Shown here one piece after another: positions 8,391-15,644 of a stretch of 62,931 nt of DNA. Position 1 is the first letter of the stretch. Every line of letters begins with the position of its first letter. The notes beneath the pieces are model-generated. The model made no database searches. It had not been told where the DNA came from and worked only from the letters and a program-made list of their open reading frames with translations. Source of the stretch: Planctomycetaceae bacterium (lineage in GTDB: Bacteria; Planctomycetota; Phycisphaerae; Phycisphaerales; Zrk34). The translations under genes and the position numbers were made by a program. Where the stretch lies: assembly GCA_002685935.1 (NCBI GenBank), contig NYZD01000192.1:1-62931 (forward strand), given 5' to 3'.

Positions 8391-10655
8391 ATGAACAACA
8401 CGCCCCAGATCATCCCCACCCCCGCGTTTGTGAAATACAGCGCGGGCCGACCCATCAGCCGTCGAGACGGCACCGTCCGCGTCGCGCAGCGATCGCGCCC
8501 CGGTCGCAAGGAACAGATCGCGCTGCAAGTGCTTCGCGAGGCCGTCGAGAAGCTTGGCGGCCGTGTGCAAACCGTCCGCACCGTTGCTCGTGCGCATATC
8601 GTGCTTTCTCTGCTTGATCGCGATGCCAATGCCAACACGCACCTCACCAAAGCGGACCTGTCCACTTTCGAGAAGCCCAACGGCGCCGAGCAAGGCTATG
8701 TGATCAAGGCAACACGCGCCGCGAACGCGCAAATTCAGCTCGTGGCTCAGGATCCGCAAGGGCTCTTGTATGCGACGGTGAGTCTCGTTCAACTGCTGCA
8801 CACCAAAGACGGCCGTATCTGCTGGCATGGCGCTCATGTGCGGGATTGGCCGACATTCCGGTATCGCGGCAACGCCTGGACGATCTGGGTCGAATGCGGC
8901 CGGTGGTCTTACGAACGCGGCGACGGGGCCGATGCCTATGCACGCCGAATCGAACGCAAAATCGATTTCTCTCTGCAAAACAAGGTCAACCTGATCATCT
9001 TCGACGGCTTCGGCTGGAATAATCAGCGGTTCCCCGGCTACGCGGATCTGATGAAGCGCCTGGCGAAATACGCCCGGGAACGCGGCATCAAGCTACTGTT
9101 CGGCGGATACGGCGCAGGGTATGGAGCCGGCCCGCTGTACGACGGGGTGATCTTCCGCAATCGGCGCAGCTATCCCAACGGCCGGATTTACAAGTGTTAT
9201 CGCTTCGTCGGTCGTGATCGATCCGCGACCTTCGGCACGTGTATCGCGAACGATGCCCTGATGAAGCTCAAGCAGAACGAACTGCGCCAGTTCGTGACGG
9301 CCGTCGAACCCGGCGCCCTTTACATTCATTGCGTGGATAATGAGGGTGTCGCCGGTCACGTGCGATCGTGGCCGACGCGCTGCGAGGCATGTCGACGCCG
9401 CTGGCCTAACGATGCGATCGACGCCCCGGACGGTGCCGCCGGCGCATTCGCTGAGCTATATGATGCCCTGTGCGATGCAGTGTTTAGCGTCAAGAATCCC
9501 AAGACCGGATACAAGGCCGCGCGCGATTGCACACCCATCCTGGTCAGTCCCGTTTACACTGCGCGGTACGAATCCGATGCCGACTGGGATCTCGCCTGTC
9601 GGTATTGGGCGGCCATCAGCCGGCTGATGAAAAACGTCAAGAACGTGGAGTTCGGCTTCCGTGAACAGTTCCTCCGCGAAGACGGCAGGGATCTGCGGTT
9701 CCGCGAGATGCGGCGTGTGCTCGATACCGACGGCAAAGGCCACGCCATCAACGCACTCGTCTTCGCTGGCGCCGCCGGTAATGACAACGACCACCTCTAT
9801 AACGCCAACCCCGTGCTGAGCAAATATTACGAGGGCGCTGAAAGCATCCTCAACTGTTCGGGACACGCTTACCAGGAACCGTTGCAGATGCTTAACGCCG
9901 AGTACGCCTGGCGCGCCGATGCCGGTGCCTGGTTCGATGAGCCGATCGCCCAAACCTTTCCCAACGCGATCAATCAATACGACACGTATCGCGATGGACT
10001 GCGTCGTCCCGCGGGGATCTTCGGGCCCGAGGGCTTTCTCGAAACCGCTTGCCACCGACTCTACGGCCCCGAGGCCGGTGCGCACATGGCCACCGTCAAT
10101 CGGCTGATGACTGCGGACGGCGAAGCGCCTTTGGGGTACCTGTTCAACACCGCTTTCCTCCACACCGAGGCGCAGTGGGCCAAGGACGTGCCGCCTGAAC
10201 GCGCGCGCCACTCCAGCACCCGCTGGCAGCGTATCGCCGACGTCACTCAAACCGCCGCCACCGAAACGCGCTTGGCCGAGGCCCTCGTGCCCAACACTGA
10301 TCCCATCCGGGAGGATCTCGCCTGGATGGCTGACACATTTCTGGTCGGCCGCGAGGCCGCCGAGATCATGACCCGATACTTCGCCCTGTACGCCATCGCC
10401 CAGGATCGATACGTCGGCGACAAGACCATCAAACTCGACACCATCGATCAGGCCTCCGCCGCCATCCTTCGCCGCATCGACCTGCTTGAGGCATACATGA
10501 CACGACATTTCTCGAACGCCACTCTTGACTACCTCGGCGGCGACATCGGCCATTGGCCGAACTTCATCGCCTCATCGCGCAAGCGCGTGGCCGAGGTTGT
10601 CGCCGGCGTGCGCAAGCGCGATCGCGGCGAGCCCGAGCCCTATTCATGGTGGTGA
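8391..10655 (+). CDS. GH20-like glycoside hydrolase (zincin-like N-terminal domain plus TIM barrel)
   Basis: A 754-residue protein. Residues about 10-155 resemble the zincin-like domain that precedes hexosaminidase barrels, with GYVIKATRAANAQIQLVAQ followed by GLLYATVSLVQLL. A TIM-barrel-like region follows from DWPTFRYRGNAW through FSLQNKVNLIIFDGF. The catalytic Asp-Glu pair of GH20 is not obvious; the closest motif is HCVDNEG near residue 320. A long helical C-terminus (about 560-754) resembles GH84/GH67-like tails. No signal peptide is seen, so it is probably cytoplasmic. The ATG at 8391 is chosen over one at 8331 inside the previous gene. As the last operon gene it may release the amino sugar processed by the others. 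Confidence 0.75.
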   Translation: MNNTPQIIPTPAFVKYSAGRPISRRDGTVRVAQRSRPGRKEQIALQVLREAVEKLGGRVQTVRTVARAHIVLSLLDRDANANTHLTKADLSTFEKPNGAEQGYVIKATRAANAQIQLVAQDPQGLLYATVSLVQLLHTKDGRICWHGAHVRDWPTFRYRGNAWTIWVECGRWSYERGDGADAYARRIERKIDFSLQNKVNLIIFDGFGWNNQRFPGYADLMKRLAKYARERGIKLLFGGYGAGYGAGPLYDGVIFRNRRSYPNGRIYKCYRFVGRDRSATFGTCIANDALMKLKQNELRQFVTAVEPGALYIHCVDNEGVAGHVRSWPTRCEACRRRWPNDAIDAPDGAAGAFAELYDALCDAVFSVKNPKTGYKAARDCTPILVSPVYTARYESDADWDLACRYWAAISRLMKNVKNVEFGFREQFLREDGRDLRFREMRRVLDTDGKGHAINALVFAGAAGNDNDHLYNANPVLSKYYEGAESILNCSGHAYQEPLQMLNAEYAWRADAGAWFDEPIAQTFPNAINQYDTYRDGLRRPAGIFGPEGFLETACHRLYGPEAGAHMATVNRLMTADGEAPLGYLFNTAFLHTEAQWAKDVPPERARHSSTRWQRIADVTQTAATETRLAEALVPNTDPIREDLAWMADTFLVGREAAEIMTRYFALYAIAQDRYVGDKTIKLDTIDQASAAILRRIDLLEAYMTRHFSNATLDYLGGDIGHWPNFIASSRKRVAEVVAGVRKRDRGEPEPYSWW

Positions 10656-10662
10656 AAGAGAC

Positions 10663-10678
10663 GCCCCTGTATCGGGGC
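10663..10678. terminator. Weak hairpin after the catabolic operon
   Basis: GCCCC and GGGGC flank a 6-base loop seven bases after the stop of the glycoside hydrolase gene. There is no T tract, so it is at best a weak or factor-assisted terminator. Confidence 0.3.
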
Positions 10679-10846
10679 CGCACGTGCATTGAGGCGGCGC
10701 GTCAACGCCAATCCCGGGGTGTGAAGTTCGGGCCGGTCCTTCATGGCAGTGCCAAACCATGTTATAGGGGGCGGCCGCGTCTATACGCCAAGCAATGCCC
10801 GGGGATTCCGATCAGTACTCGTAGCGAAACGCATGAAGCATCGAAT

Positions 10847-10864
10847 GTGAAGCCCAGGCTTCAC
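10847..10864 (-). terminator. Hairpin at the end of the HD-GYP gene
   Basis: A perfect inverted repeat GTGAAGC-CCAG-GCTTCAC overlaps the stop codon of the minus-strand HD-GYP gene. The sequence beyond it on the minus strand is only modestly T-rich. It may end this unit where it converges with the catabolic operon. Confidence 0.4.
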
Positions 10865-11877
10865 GCGGCGATCGCAGTTCCGTCGCGAAGATGTTGGTTG
10901 ATGGCATCAAACTCATCCTTGAGTCCGCAAAAGACGTCAACGATGCGCGGATCAAAGTGTGCGCCGGCTCCGTCGACAACGATCGATCGAGAGACATGAT
11001 CAGCAAAGGCCTCTTTGTAAACACGCTTGGATGTCAACGCGTCGAACACATCGGCCACCGCCACGATACGTCCCGCCAGAGGAATATCGTCGCCCGTCAG
11101 CCCGTTGGGATATCCACTGCCGTCGAAGCGTTCATGGTGTGAGATGGCAATATCTCGTGCGATCTGCAGGAACATCGCCTCAGGGTGTTCTTCCAACGCA
11201 TCCTGAAGCGTTTGGGCCCCAAGAGAGGTGTGTTGTTTCATGATCTCGAACTCCTCGTCGCTGAGGCGGCCCGGCTTGAGGAGTACACAGTCAGGGATCG
11301 CGACCTTGCCAATGTCATGCAACGGACTTGTGAGATAAATCAACTGGCAGAACTGATCATCAATGTCGTCACGGAAATCCGGATGATGGACCAGGTGTCT
11401 GGTCAACGTGCGGGCGTAACTGCGAACCCGATCGAGGTGAGCCCCGGTCTCGGGGTCTCGCGACTCAGCCAATCGAGCCATCGCGAAGATCGTCAGATCG
11501 CGCGTTTCCATGCCCAGTATGCGTTCGCCCGCTCGAAGCCGGACGATGAGTTCCGCCGGATTGAATGGCTTGGGGATGAAATCATCCGCGCCGGCCTCCA
11601 TGCCTCGGACAAGATCATCACTGCTGTCGCGGCCGGTCAGCAGCAGGAAGTACACGTAGCGATCAATGCTCATCGCACGCAGTTGTCGGCACAACTCCAG
11701 ACCATCCATCTGCGGCATCTCCCAGTCTGAGATCACCAGACGACAATCCTCATGGTGCATGACCTCAAGCGCCTCGGCGCCATCATGCGCGGTGATCACG
11801 TCATAGTTCTCATCGCGCAGGAGATCGCCAATGAGTTCGAGCGTGATGGGATCGTCGTCTACTACCAGGACTCGCAT
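10861..11877 (-). CDS. Response regulator with HD-GYP output (c-di-GMP phosphodiesterase)
   Basis: A 338-residue two-domain protein. Residues 1-118 are a CheY-like receiver with acidic pocket VVDDD, phospho-acceptor D51 in LVISDWEMP, T81 and K103 in IPKPFNP. Residues about 125-330 are an HD-GYP domain with LHDIGK (HD at 187-188) and HHERFDGSGYP (247-257), the hallmarks of cyclic-di-GMP hydrolysis to GMP. The ATG at 11877 is preferred to an in-frame one at 11901 because GAGGAG sits seven bases upstream and MRVLVVDDD is the normal receiver start. It follows a receiver-HPt gene on the same strand by 30 bases, so the HPt may pass phosphate to it. Confidence 0.95.
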   Translation of the reverse strand: MRVLVVDDDPITLELIGDLLRDENYDVITAHDGAEALEVMHHEDCRLVISDWEMPQMDGLELCRQLRAMSIDRYVYFLLLTGRDSSDDLVRGMEAGADDFIPKPFNPAELIVRLRAGERILGMETRDLTIFAMARLAESRDPETGAHLDRVRSYARTLTRHLVHHPDFRDDIDDQFCQLIYLTSPLHDIGKVAIPDCVLLKPGRLSDEEFEIMKQHTSLGAQTLQDALEEHPEAMFLQIARDIAISHHERFDGSGYPNGLTGDDIPLAGRIVAVADVFDALTSKRVYKEAFADHVSRSIVVDGAGAHFDPRIVDVFCGLKDEFDAINQHLRDGTAIAA

Positions 11878-11907
11878 AAACCGGCTCCTCATGCCAAACA
11901 ATTCACG

Positions 11908-12750
11908 TTAATCATTCCGATGTGCCGCCTGAATCGCCGTGGGAACGGCCGCAAGGAATCGCTGGAGTTCCGCCTTCACCTCTTCGAGGCAGCGCTCGGC
12001 GTCCGACAGGTCATCCGACCGGCCGATCATCTCCAACTCCCGCAGACGATCACGCAGGTGCGCTGCGGCGAGATTGGCTGCGGCGCCCTTGAGCGCATGA
12101 GCCGCATCTCCGATAGCGTCGCGGTCGCCATCGTTGACGGCATCGGTAATGCGCTGAACCTTCTCTGCCGACGATGCCTCAAACATCTCCAGGAGCCTCG
12201 CCACGAGGTCAGTGTCCCCTCTACAGCGACTCAGCAATTCCTCAATATCAATGGGCAATGTCTGATCTGTGATGTCGGGTGCGTCGTTCACGGCTGGGCT
12301 CTCCTGAAGCGGCGCTTCCGGGTGTGCGTTTGTGAGATCGTGAAACGTGTCGCTGGCGTGCCCGGGCACACGTGCGTACTTCTGAATTAGCGTGATCAAC
12401 GCCTCGGGGTTGAAGGGCTTCGCCAGGTAGTCATCCATGCCGGCCTCGATGCGGCGTTCGCGATCCCCTTTAATTGCGTTCGCGGTCAGTGCGATGATCG
12501 GAAGCGGGCCGCGGTCATCAGTGAAACATTGGCCCGACCGCTCGAGTTCGCGGATCTCGCCCGTCGCGTCGTAGCCGCTCACCTCGGGCATCTGGCAGTC
12601 CATGAGTACCAGGTGGTAACAATGGCGTTGCACCGCGTCGACGGCTTCTCGGCCGTTGACGCCCTGGCCAAGATTCCCACCGAGAAACCTGACCTGCTGA
12701 TACTCGACATTTCGATGCCCCGCCTTGGAGGCATCCAGACCGTCAAACAA
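11908..12750 (-). CDS. Truncated hybrid sensor kinase remnant: receiver plus HPt
   Basis: Residues from about 31 onward form the later part of a receiver: VNGREAVDAV, phospho-acceptor Asp in LVLMDCQMPE, LPIIALTANA, and Lys in YLAKPFNPE. A linker and an HPt domain follow, with the phosphorylatable His in AAHALKGAAANLAAAH. The receiver's first beta-alpha-beta unit with its acidic pocket is missing. The first 30 or so residues are only the antisense of another receiver on the plus strand and should not be trusted. The kinase part expected upstream is gone. The break coincides with the inverted repeat at 12635-12662. Phosphotransfer through the HPt could survive, but the receiver cannot work as it stands. 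Confidence 0.75.
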   Translation of the reverse strand: MFDGLDASKAGHRNVEYQQVRFLGGNLGQGVNGREAVDAVQRHCYHLVLMDCQMPEVSGYDATGEIRELERSGQCFTDDRGPLPIIALTANAIKGDRERRIEAGMDDYLAKPFNPEALITLIQKYARVPGHASDTFHDLTNAHPEAPLQESPAVNDAPDITDQTLPIDIEELLSRCRGDTDLVARLLEMFEASSAEKVQRITDAVNDGDRDAIGDAAHALKGAAANLAAAHLRDRLRELEMIGRSDDLSDAERCLEEVKAELQRFLAAVPTAIQAAHRND

Positions 12751-12945
12751 CTGCGTCGGGCCTATCCCACGAAATACTACCCGGTGATCATGCTGACCGA
12801 TGACAGCGACCGCGCTCGAGTCAAGGAAGCCGCCGAACTACAGATCAATGCTTACATGATCAAGTCGGAATTCTCGATGGCTAACCTCCTGGACCGAATT
12901 GAGAAGGTGCTTGAACAGCGCGCCGATCAACGATTGACCAGGTAG
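12622..12945 (+). pseudogene. Truncated response-regulator receiver, head-to-head with the receiver-HPt gene
   Basis: From VDGFSAVDALAKI onward this reads as the C-terminal two thirds of a receiver: DLLILDISMPRLGG (acceptor D29), VIMLTDDSD, and Lys in AYMIKSEFSM. The start (first strand, acidic pocket, first helix) is absent and is replaced by antisense of the minus-strand receiver. An ATG at 12622 with an AGGTGG upstream could start a 107-residue product, but it would lack the metal-binding acidic residues. It is therefore treated as a fragment. It converges with the tRNA-Thr 3' remnant downstream. Confidence 0.6.
12635..12662. repeat. Imperfect inverted repeat at the junction of two receiver fragments
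   Basis: Arms GCGTCGACGGC and GCCGTTGACGC (10 of 11 pair) flank a 6-base spacer. On the plus strand it encodes VDGFSAVDA and on the minus strand VNGREAVDA, the same receiver position in two different genes. Each gene is intact only on its own downstream side, so this is a rearrangement or misassembly junction. Confidence 0.75.
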
Positions 12946-13151
12946 TCCCCGATGCCACATCGCGGCCTCCGCGGACCCCGGTGTGATTCCCGCGCTGACG
13001 CCCTCCCATTGCCTGCTTCGGTTTCATGGTGATCATCTGATCGCTGCGGTATCCATGGTGGCCCGCGATCGCATGCCATCTGATACTCACCGACTACACG
13101 TTGACGAGCGGCGATGATCGCAAACTCTTTGCGGGTCCGGAGAAATGCGAA

Positions 13152-13173
13152 GCCCCGCGACGCAACGCGGGGC
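13152..13173 (-). terminator. Terminator-like hairpin, probably the native terminator of tRNA-Thr
   Basis: Arms GCCCCGCG/CGCGGGGC with a 6-base loop, then a moderately T-rich stretch on the minus strand. It lies eight bases beyond the tRNA 3'-half copy. Before the island inserted, it would have ended the minus-strand tRNA-Thr transcript. Confidence 0.5.
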
Positions 13174-13180
13174 AGCGCGG

Positions 13181-13229
13181 CAAAGCCACCTCGGGGATTC
13201 GAACCCCGGACCGGTGCTTTACGAAAGCA
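13181..13229 (-). repeat. Left attachment site: displaced 3' half of tRNA-Thr
   Basis: 49 bases that match the anticodon-to-3'-end half of the intact tRNA-Thr at 22166-22214, in the same orientation, with five differences. Four of the differences are compensating changes in the T stem (CGGGG/CCCCG here, GCGGG/CCCGC in the intact gene), and the T loop TTCGAAT is unchanged. Identity covers the anticodon loop and stops within the first anticodon-stem pair, as expected for integrase crossover in a tRNA. This is the chromosomal 3' end left behind by integration. Confidence 0.8.
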
Positions 13230-13246
13230 TTTGTGGTACGCCACAC

Positions 13247-13438
13247 ATGACTGGTGAATCAGAAGTTACGGAATCGCCCGATGCTGTCTTGGCGCTCCGC
13301 TTGGCGCAAATCGTTAAGAATGACCCGCATCTGGCAGAGCTGATCGACGCCTGGCCCACGCTTGCTGATGCGGTCAAGGCGAGCATACTCGCGATGATCG
13401 AAGCGGCCAAGGGCGACAAAGGGACAAGTCTGCCCTGA
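13247..13438 (+). CDS. 63-residue island-end protein, possible integrase partner
   Basis: A small acidic-to-neutral helical protein: a variable start, then DAVLALRLAQIV, DPHLAELIDAWPTLADAVK and ASILAMIEAAKG. It begins 18 bases inside the left attachment site and points into the island. If the island were circular, it would lie directly after the integrase, whose frame would cross the attachment site and stop 11 bases inside this gene. That arrangement suggests a role tied to integration or excision, or to regulation of the integrase. I recall similar short proteins beside planctomycete integrases but assign no function. The open frame continues upstream through the tRNA copy, which is not taken as coding. 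Confidence 0.6.
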   Translation: MTGESEVTESPDAVLALRLAQIVKNDPHLAELIDAWPTLADAVKASILAMIEAAKGDKGTSLP

Positions 13439-13965
13439 ACACGGGGCGCGGTGGTTCCGGGAAGAGGGCGGCGGATTCGTCATTGACGTTGGTGCATCAC
13501 CGAGCGGGGGCCGTGGCAGTTGACGGCTGCGCTCTTCCTTTACAGCATGCCCATGGTCCCGATGAGCGTCAGCCCGGCCACGCCGCGCGGGGCTAACCAT
13601 GTACCCCCCTGGGTACACCCTTTATTGCGATCACGGGACTCCGACGGTGGAGGGTCTGATGCCTGTACTTCAGCGTGCCAGCGGGACTGCGGAGAAGCGG
13701 AACCGCCGCGCCCGCCTCGCTCGCCGCGTGCCGCACCACCGGCAGGCCCAGATCGCGCCAACGTGACCTCACGTCGTGCCTCGACATTTGTTCGTAGTTT
13801 GTTAGGATATCCGGCGCGACTTCGCTGAACGGAGGTTGCCATGGCTATGCCCCTCCACCCGTCACCCATGGCCGCAAGTATCCCAACTCTCACATAGAAT
13901 GTGGACCTATTTGTGGGGGCAGTTCACTAATGTAGTCAGTATTTGGCAAACTCAGGATTACGCAA
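13439..13965. other. Gene-poor stretch at the left end of the island
   Basis: 527 bases without a recognised gene. It contains a hairpin with arms GTACCC/GGGTAC (13601-13616). A 55-codon plus-strand frame (13599-13766) encodes an Arg-rich, unrecognised peptide. An 18-codon frame starts at 13841 after a strong GGAGG and may be the severed start of a lost gene. The end of the stretch must contain the promoter of the SDR operon, but no clear box was found. Confidence 0.4.
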
Positions 13966-14760
13966 ATGGAAGAATACGTGGGAAAAGTAGTGATCGTCAC
14001 TGGCGCGGGCGGTGGCATTGGCAGTGTGATAGCACGGACTTTCGCCAGGGCGGGCGCCTGTTTGGCCATCTGCGACATTCGTGCCGATGCTCTGGCGAGG
14101 ACGGAAAACGAGCTAAAACCTTTGACGCCGAATCTGTTGTCCTCAGTGGTTGATGTCAGTAGCGAAGAGGAAGTCCGCGATTTTCTTAGTGACATTTCCA
14201 GACGCTTGGGGGATTGTCATGTTCTTGTGAATACGGTCGGACTGGTCGACAATCTCGGCGACGTTGAGGAGTTAATGCTGTCTGAGTGGGACAAGACCAT
14301 TGCAGTCAATCTGACCTCCGCTTTCCTGATGGCGAAAGTTGCCGTTCCGCAGATGAAACGGAACGGCGGTGGTGCCATTGTCAACCTGGCATCGGTCTCG
14401 GGTTTGGCCAATCAGCCTGCCGCGATGGTGTATTCAGTGACCAAGGCGGCGCTGATCTCTCTCACGAAGAGCGAGGCCATCGACCTGGCGCCCTACCATA
14501 TTCGCGCCAACGCGATCTCACCGGGATCCGTCGATACGCCCATGTTGGATGAGGCCACCGAATTAGTTGGCAAGGCATCGGGGTTAACCGCTTCCGAACA
14601 GCGGCAGCGCTGGGCCGAGCAATATCCGACACAACGTTTTTCCAGTGCCGAGGAAATCGCGGAGTTAGCATGCTTCCTTTGCAGTGACCGGGCGTCCAAC
14701 ATCACCGGCGCAAACGTGGTCATCGACGGCGGCCTCACCTCCGTGTTGCCGGAGAGGTAG
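13966..14760 (+). CDS. SDR-family NAD(P)-dependent dehydrogenase (candidate sugar dehydrogenase)
   Basis: A 264-residue classical short-chain dehydrogenase. Cofactor motif TGAGGGIG is at 12-19. VNTVG replaces the usual NNAG around 88-92. The catalytic residues are Ser in LASVSG (143 or 145), Tyr156 and Lys160 in YSVTK, and the C-terminal SPGSVDTPM and GANVVIDGGLT are standard. It is the first gene of the island's main operon, one base from a lactonase-type amidohydrolase and two genes before an enolase-superfamily dehydratase. Oxidation of a free sugar to its lactone is therefore the likely role, inferred from the L-fucose and L-rhamnose oxidative pathways. AT-rich codons are more frequent than in the flanking housekeeping genes. 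Confidence 0.9.
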   Translation: MEEYVGKVVIVTGAGGGIGSVIARTFARAGACLAICDIRADALARTENELKPLTPNLLSSVVDVSSEEEVRDFLSDISRRLGDCHVLVNTVGLVDNLGDVEELMLSEWDKTIAVNLTSAFLMAKVAVPQMKRNGGGAIVNLASVSGLANQPAAMVYSVTKAALISLTKSEAIDLAPYHIRANAISPGSVDTPMLDEATELVGKASGLTASEQRQRWAEQYPTQRFSSAEEIAELACFLCSDRASNITGANVVIDGGLTSVLPER

Positions 14761-14761
14761 T

Positions 14762-15616
14762 ATGTCGACCGAACTTGCCATTACCGACACGCACATCCAC
14801 CTCTGGGATCTTGGCAGGCTTTCCTATCCCTGGCTCGACGAGCTTCCGACTTTACAGCGAAACTTCCTCTTGCCCGATCTCGAGTCTGCGATCAAGCCGG
14901 CGGGCGTGGATAAGGTTGTTTTCGTGGAATCCGGATGTGACCCCAAGCATCACGGGGAAGAGATTGCCTGGGTCACTGAATTAGCGAGACAGTGCCCTGA
15001 AATCTCCGGCGTGGTTGCCGGGGCTTCTGTGAACAATGAGAAGGAACTGGCCGCCCGCCTCGATCGACTCGCGGGCAACCCTCTGGTCAAGGGCGTGCGG
15101 CGCGAATTCTACGGTGAACCTGCCGAGTTCGCCACGCAGGATTTCGTGATCGACTCGGTTCGGCGCCTGGCTGACTATGGGTTGAGTTTCGACCTGACCG
15201 TCGACCGGCGGTTGTTGGCTACGATTGGCACATTTGTCGAACGCTGTGGAGACACTGCCATGGTGCTCGACCATCTTGGCGAGCCCGACGTCGGAAACGG
15301 AGTGCTCGACCCGTGGCGATCCGAAATCCAAAGACTGGCGGAATATCCGAATCTCTATTGCAAGATCTCCGGATTGGTACACATGCTCCACCCGGAACAT
15401 TGGCGGGCGGAAGACCTTCGCCCTTTTGTCGAGCATGCAACCGAGTGCTTCGGCATCGACCGGGTTATGTTCGGCGGTGACTGGCCCTTGTGTACATTGA
15501 CTGCCGACTATGGGAGATGGCTGGAGGCATTGCAGACGATTGTCTCAGCATGGCCCGCGACGGATCTGCGGAAATTGTTTAGTGGCAACGCCAACATTTT
15601 CTATCGTCTCCAATAG
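14762..15616 (+). CDS. Amidohydrolase family 2 (L-fuconolactonase-like sugar lactonase)
   Basis: A 284-residue TIM-barrel hydrolase. Visible signatures are DTHIHLWD (H11, H13), GVRREF in the middle, VLDHLGEP (H171) and VMFGGDWPLC (D240), and the C-terminal LFSGNANIFYRL is typical of the family. The set strongly resembles L-fuconolactonases and related sugar-lactone hydrolases. It begins one base after the SDR stop, so the two are almost certainly cotranscribed. It would open the lactone produced by the SDR and feed the aldonic acid to the dehydratase downstream. The ATG at 14762 is chosen because 26 upstream residues would lie inside the SDR gene. Confidence 0.88.
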   Translation: MSTELAITDTHIHLWDLGRLSYPWLDELPTLQRNFLLPDLESAIKPAGVDKVVFVESGCDPKHHGEEIAWVTELARQCPEISGVVAGASVNNEKELAARLDRLAGNPLVKGVRREFYGEPAEFATQDFVIDSVRRLADYGLSFDLTVDRRLLATIGTFVERCGDTAMVLDHLGEPDVGNGVLDPWRSEIQRLAEYPNLYCKISGLVHMLHPEHWRAEDLRPFVEHATECFGIDRVMFGGDWPLCTLTADYGRWLEALQTIVSAWPATDLRKLFSGNANIFYRLQ

Positions 15617-15644
15617 ACCGAGAGATCTCCCCAAGGTTGAAGTG

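Noticed and set aside
9456-10553. 365-residue minus-strand frame opposite the GH20-like gene
   Set aside because: Low-complexity Gly/Val/Asp-rich shadow with no family pattern.
13181-13229. A separate functional tRNA gene
   Set aside because: Only the anticodon-to-3' half is present; D arm and 5' acceptor strand are missing, and sequence identity ends at the first anticodon-stem pair.
13439-13965. A coding gene in the left gap of the island
   Set aside because: Only a 55-codon Arg-rich frame and an 18-codon frame are present, neither with recognisable sequence; kept as a gene-poor stretch.
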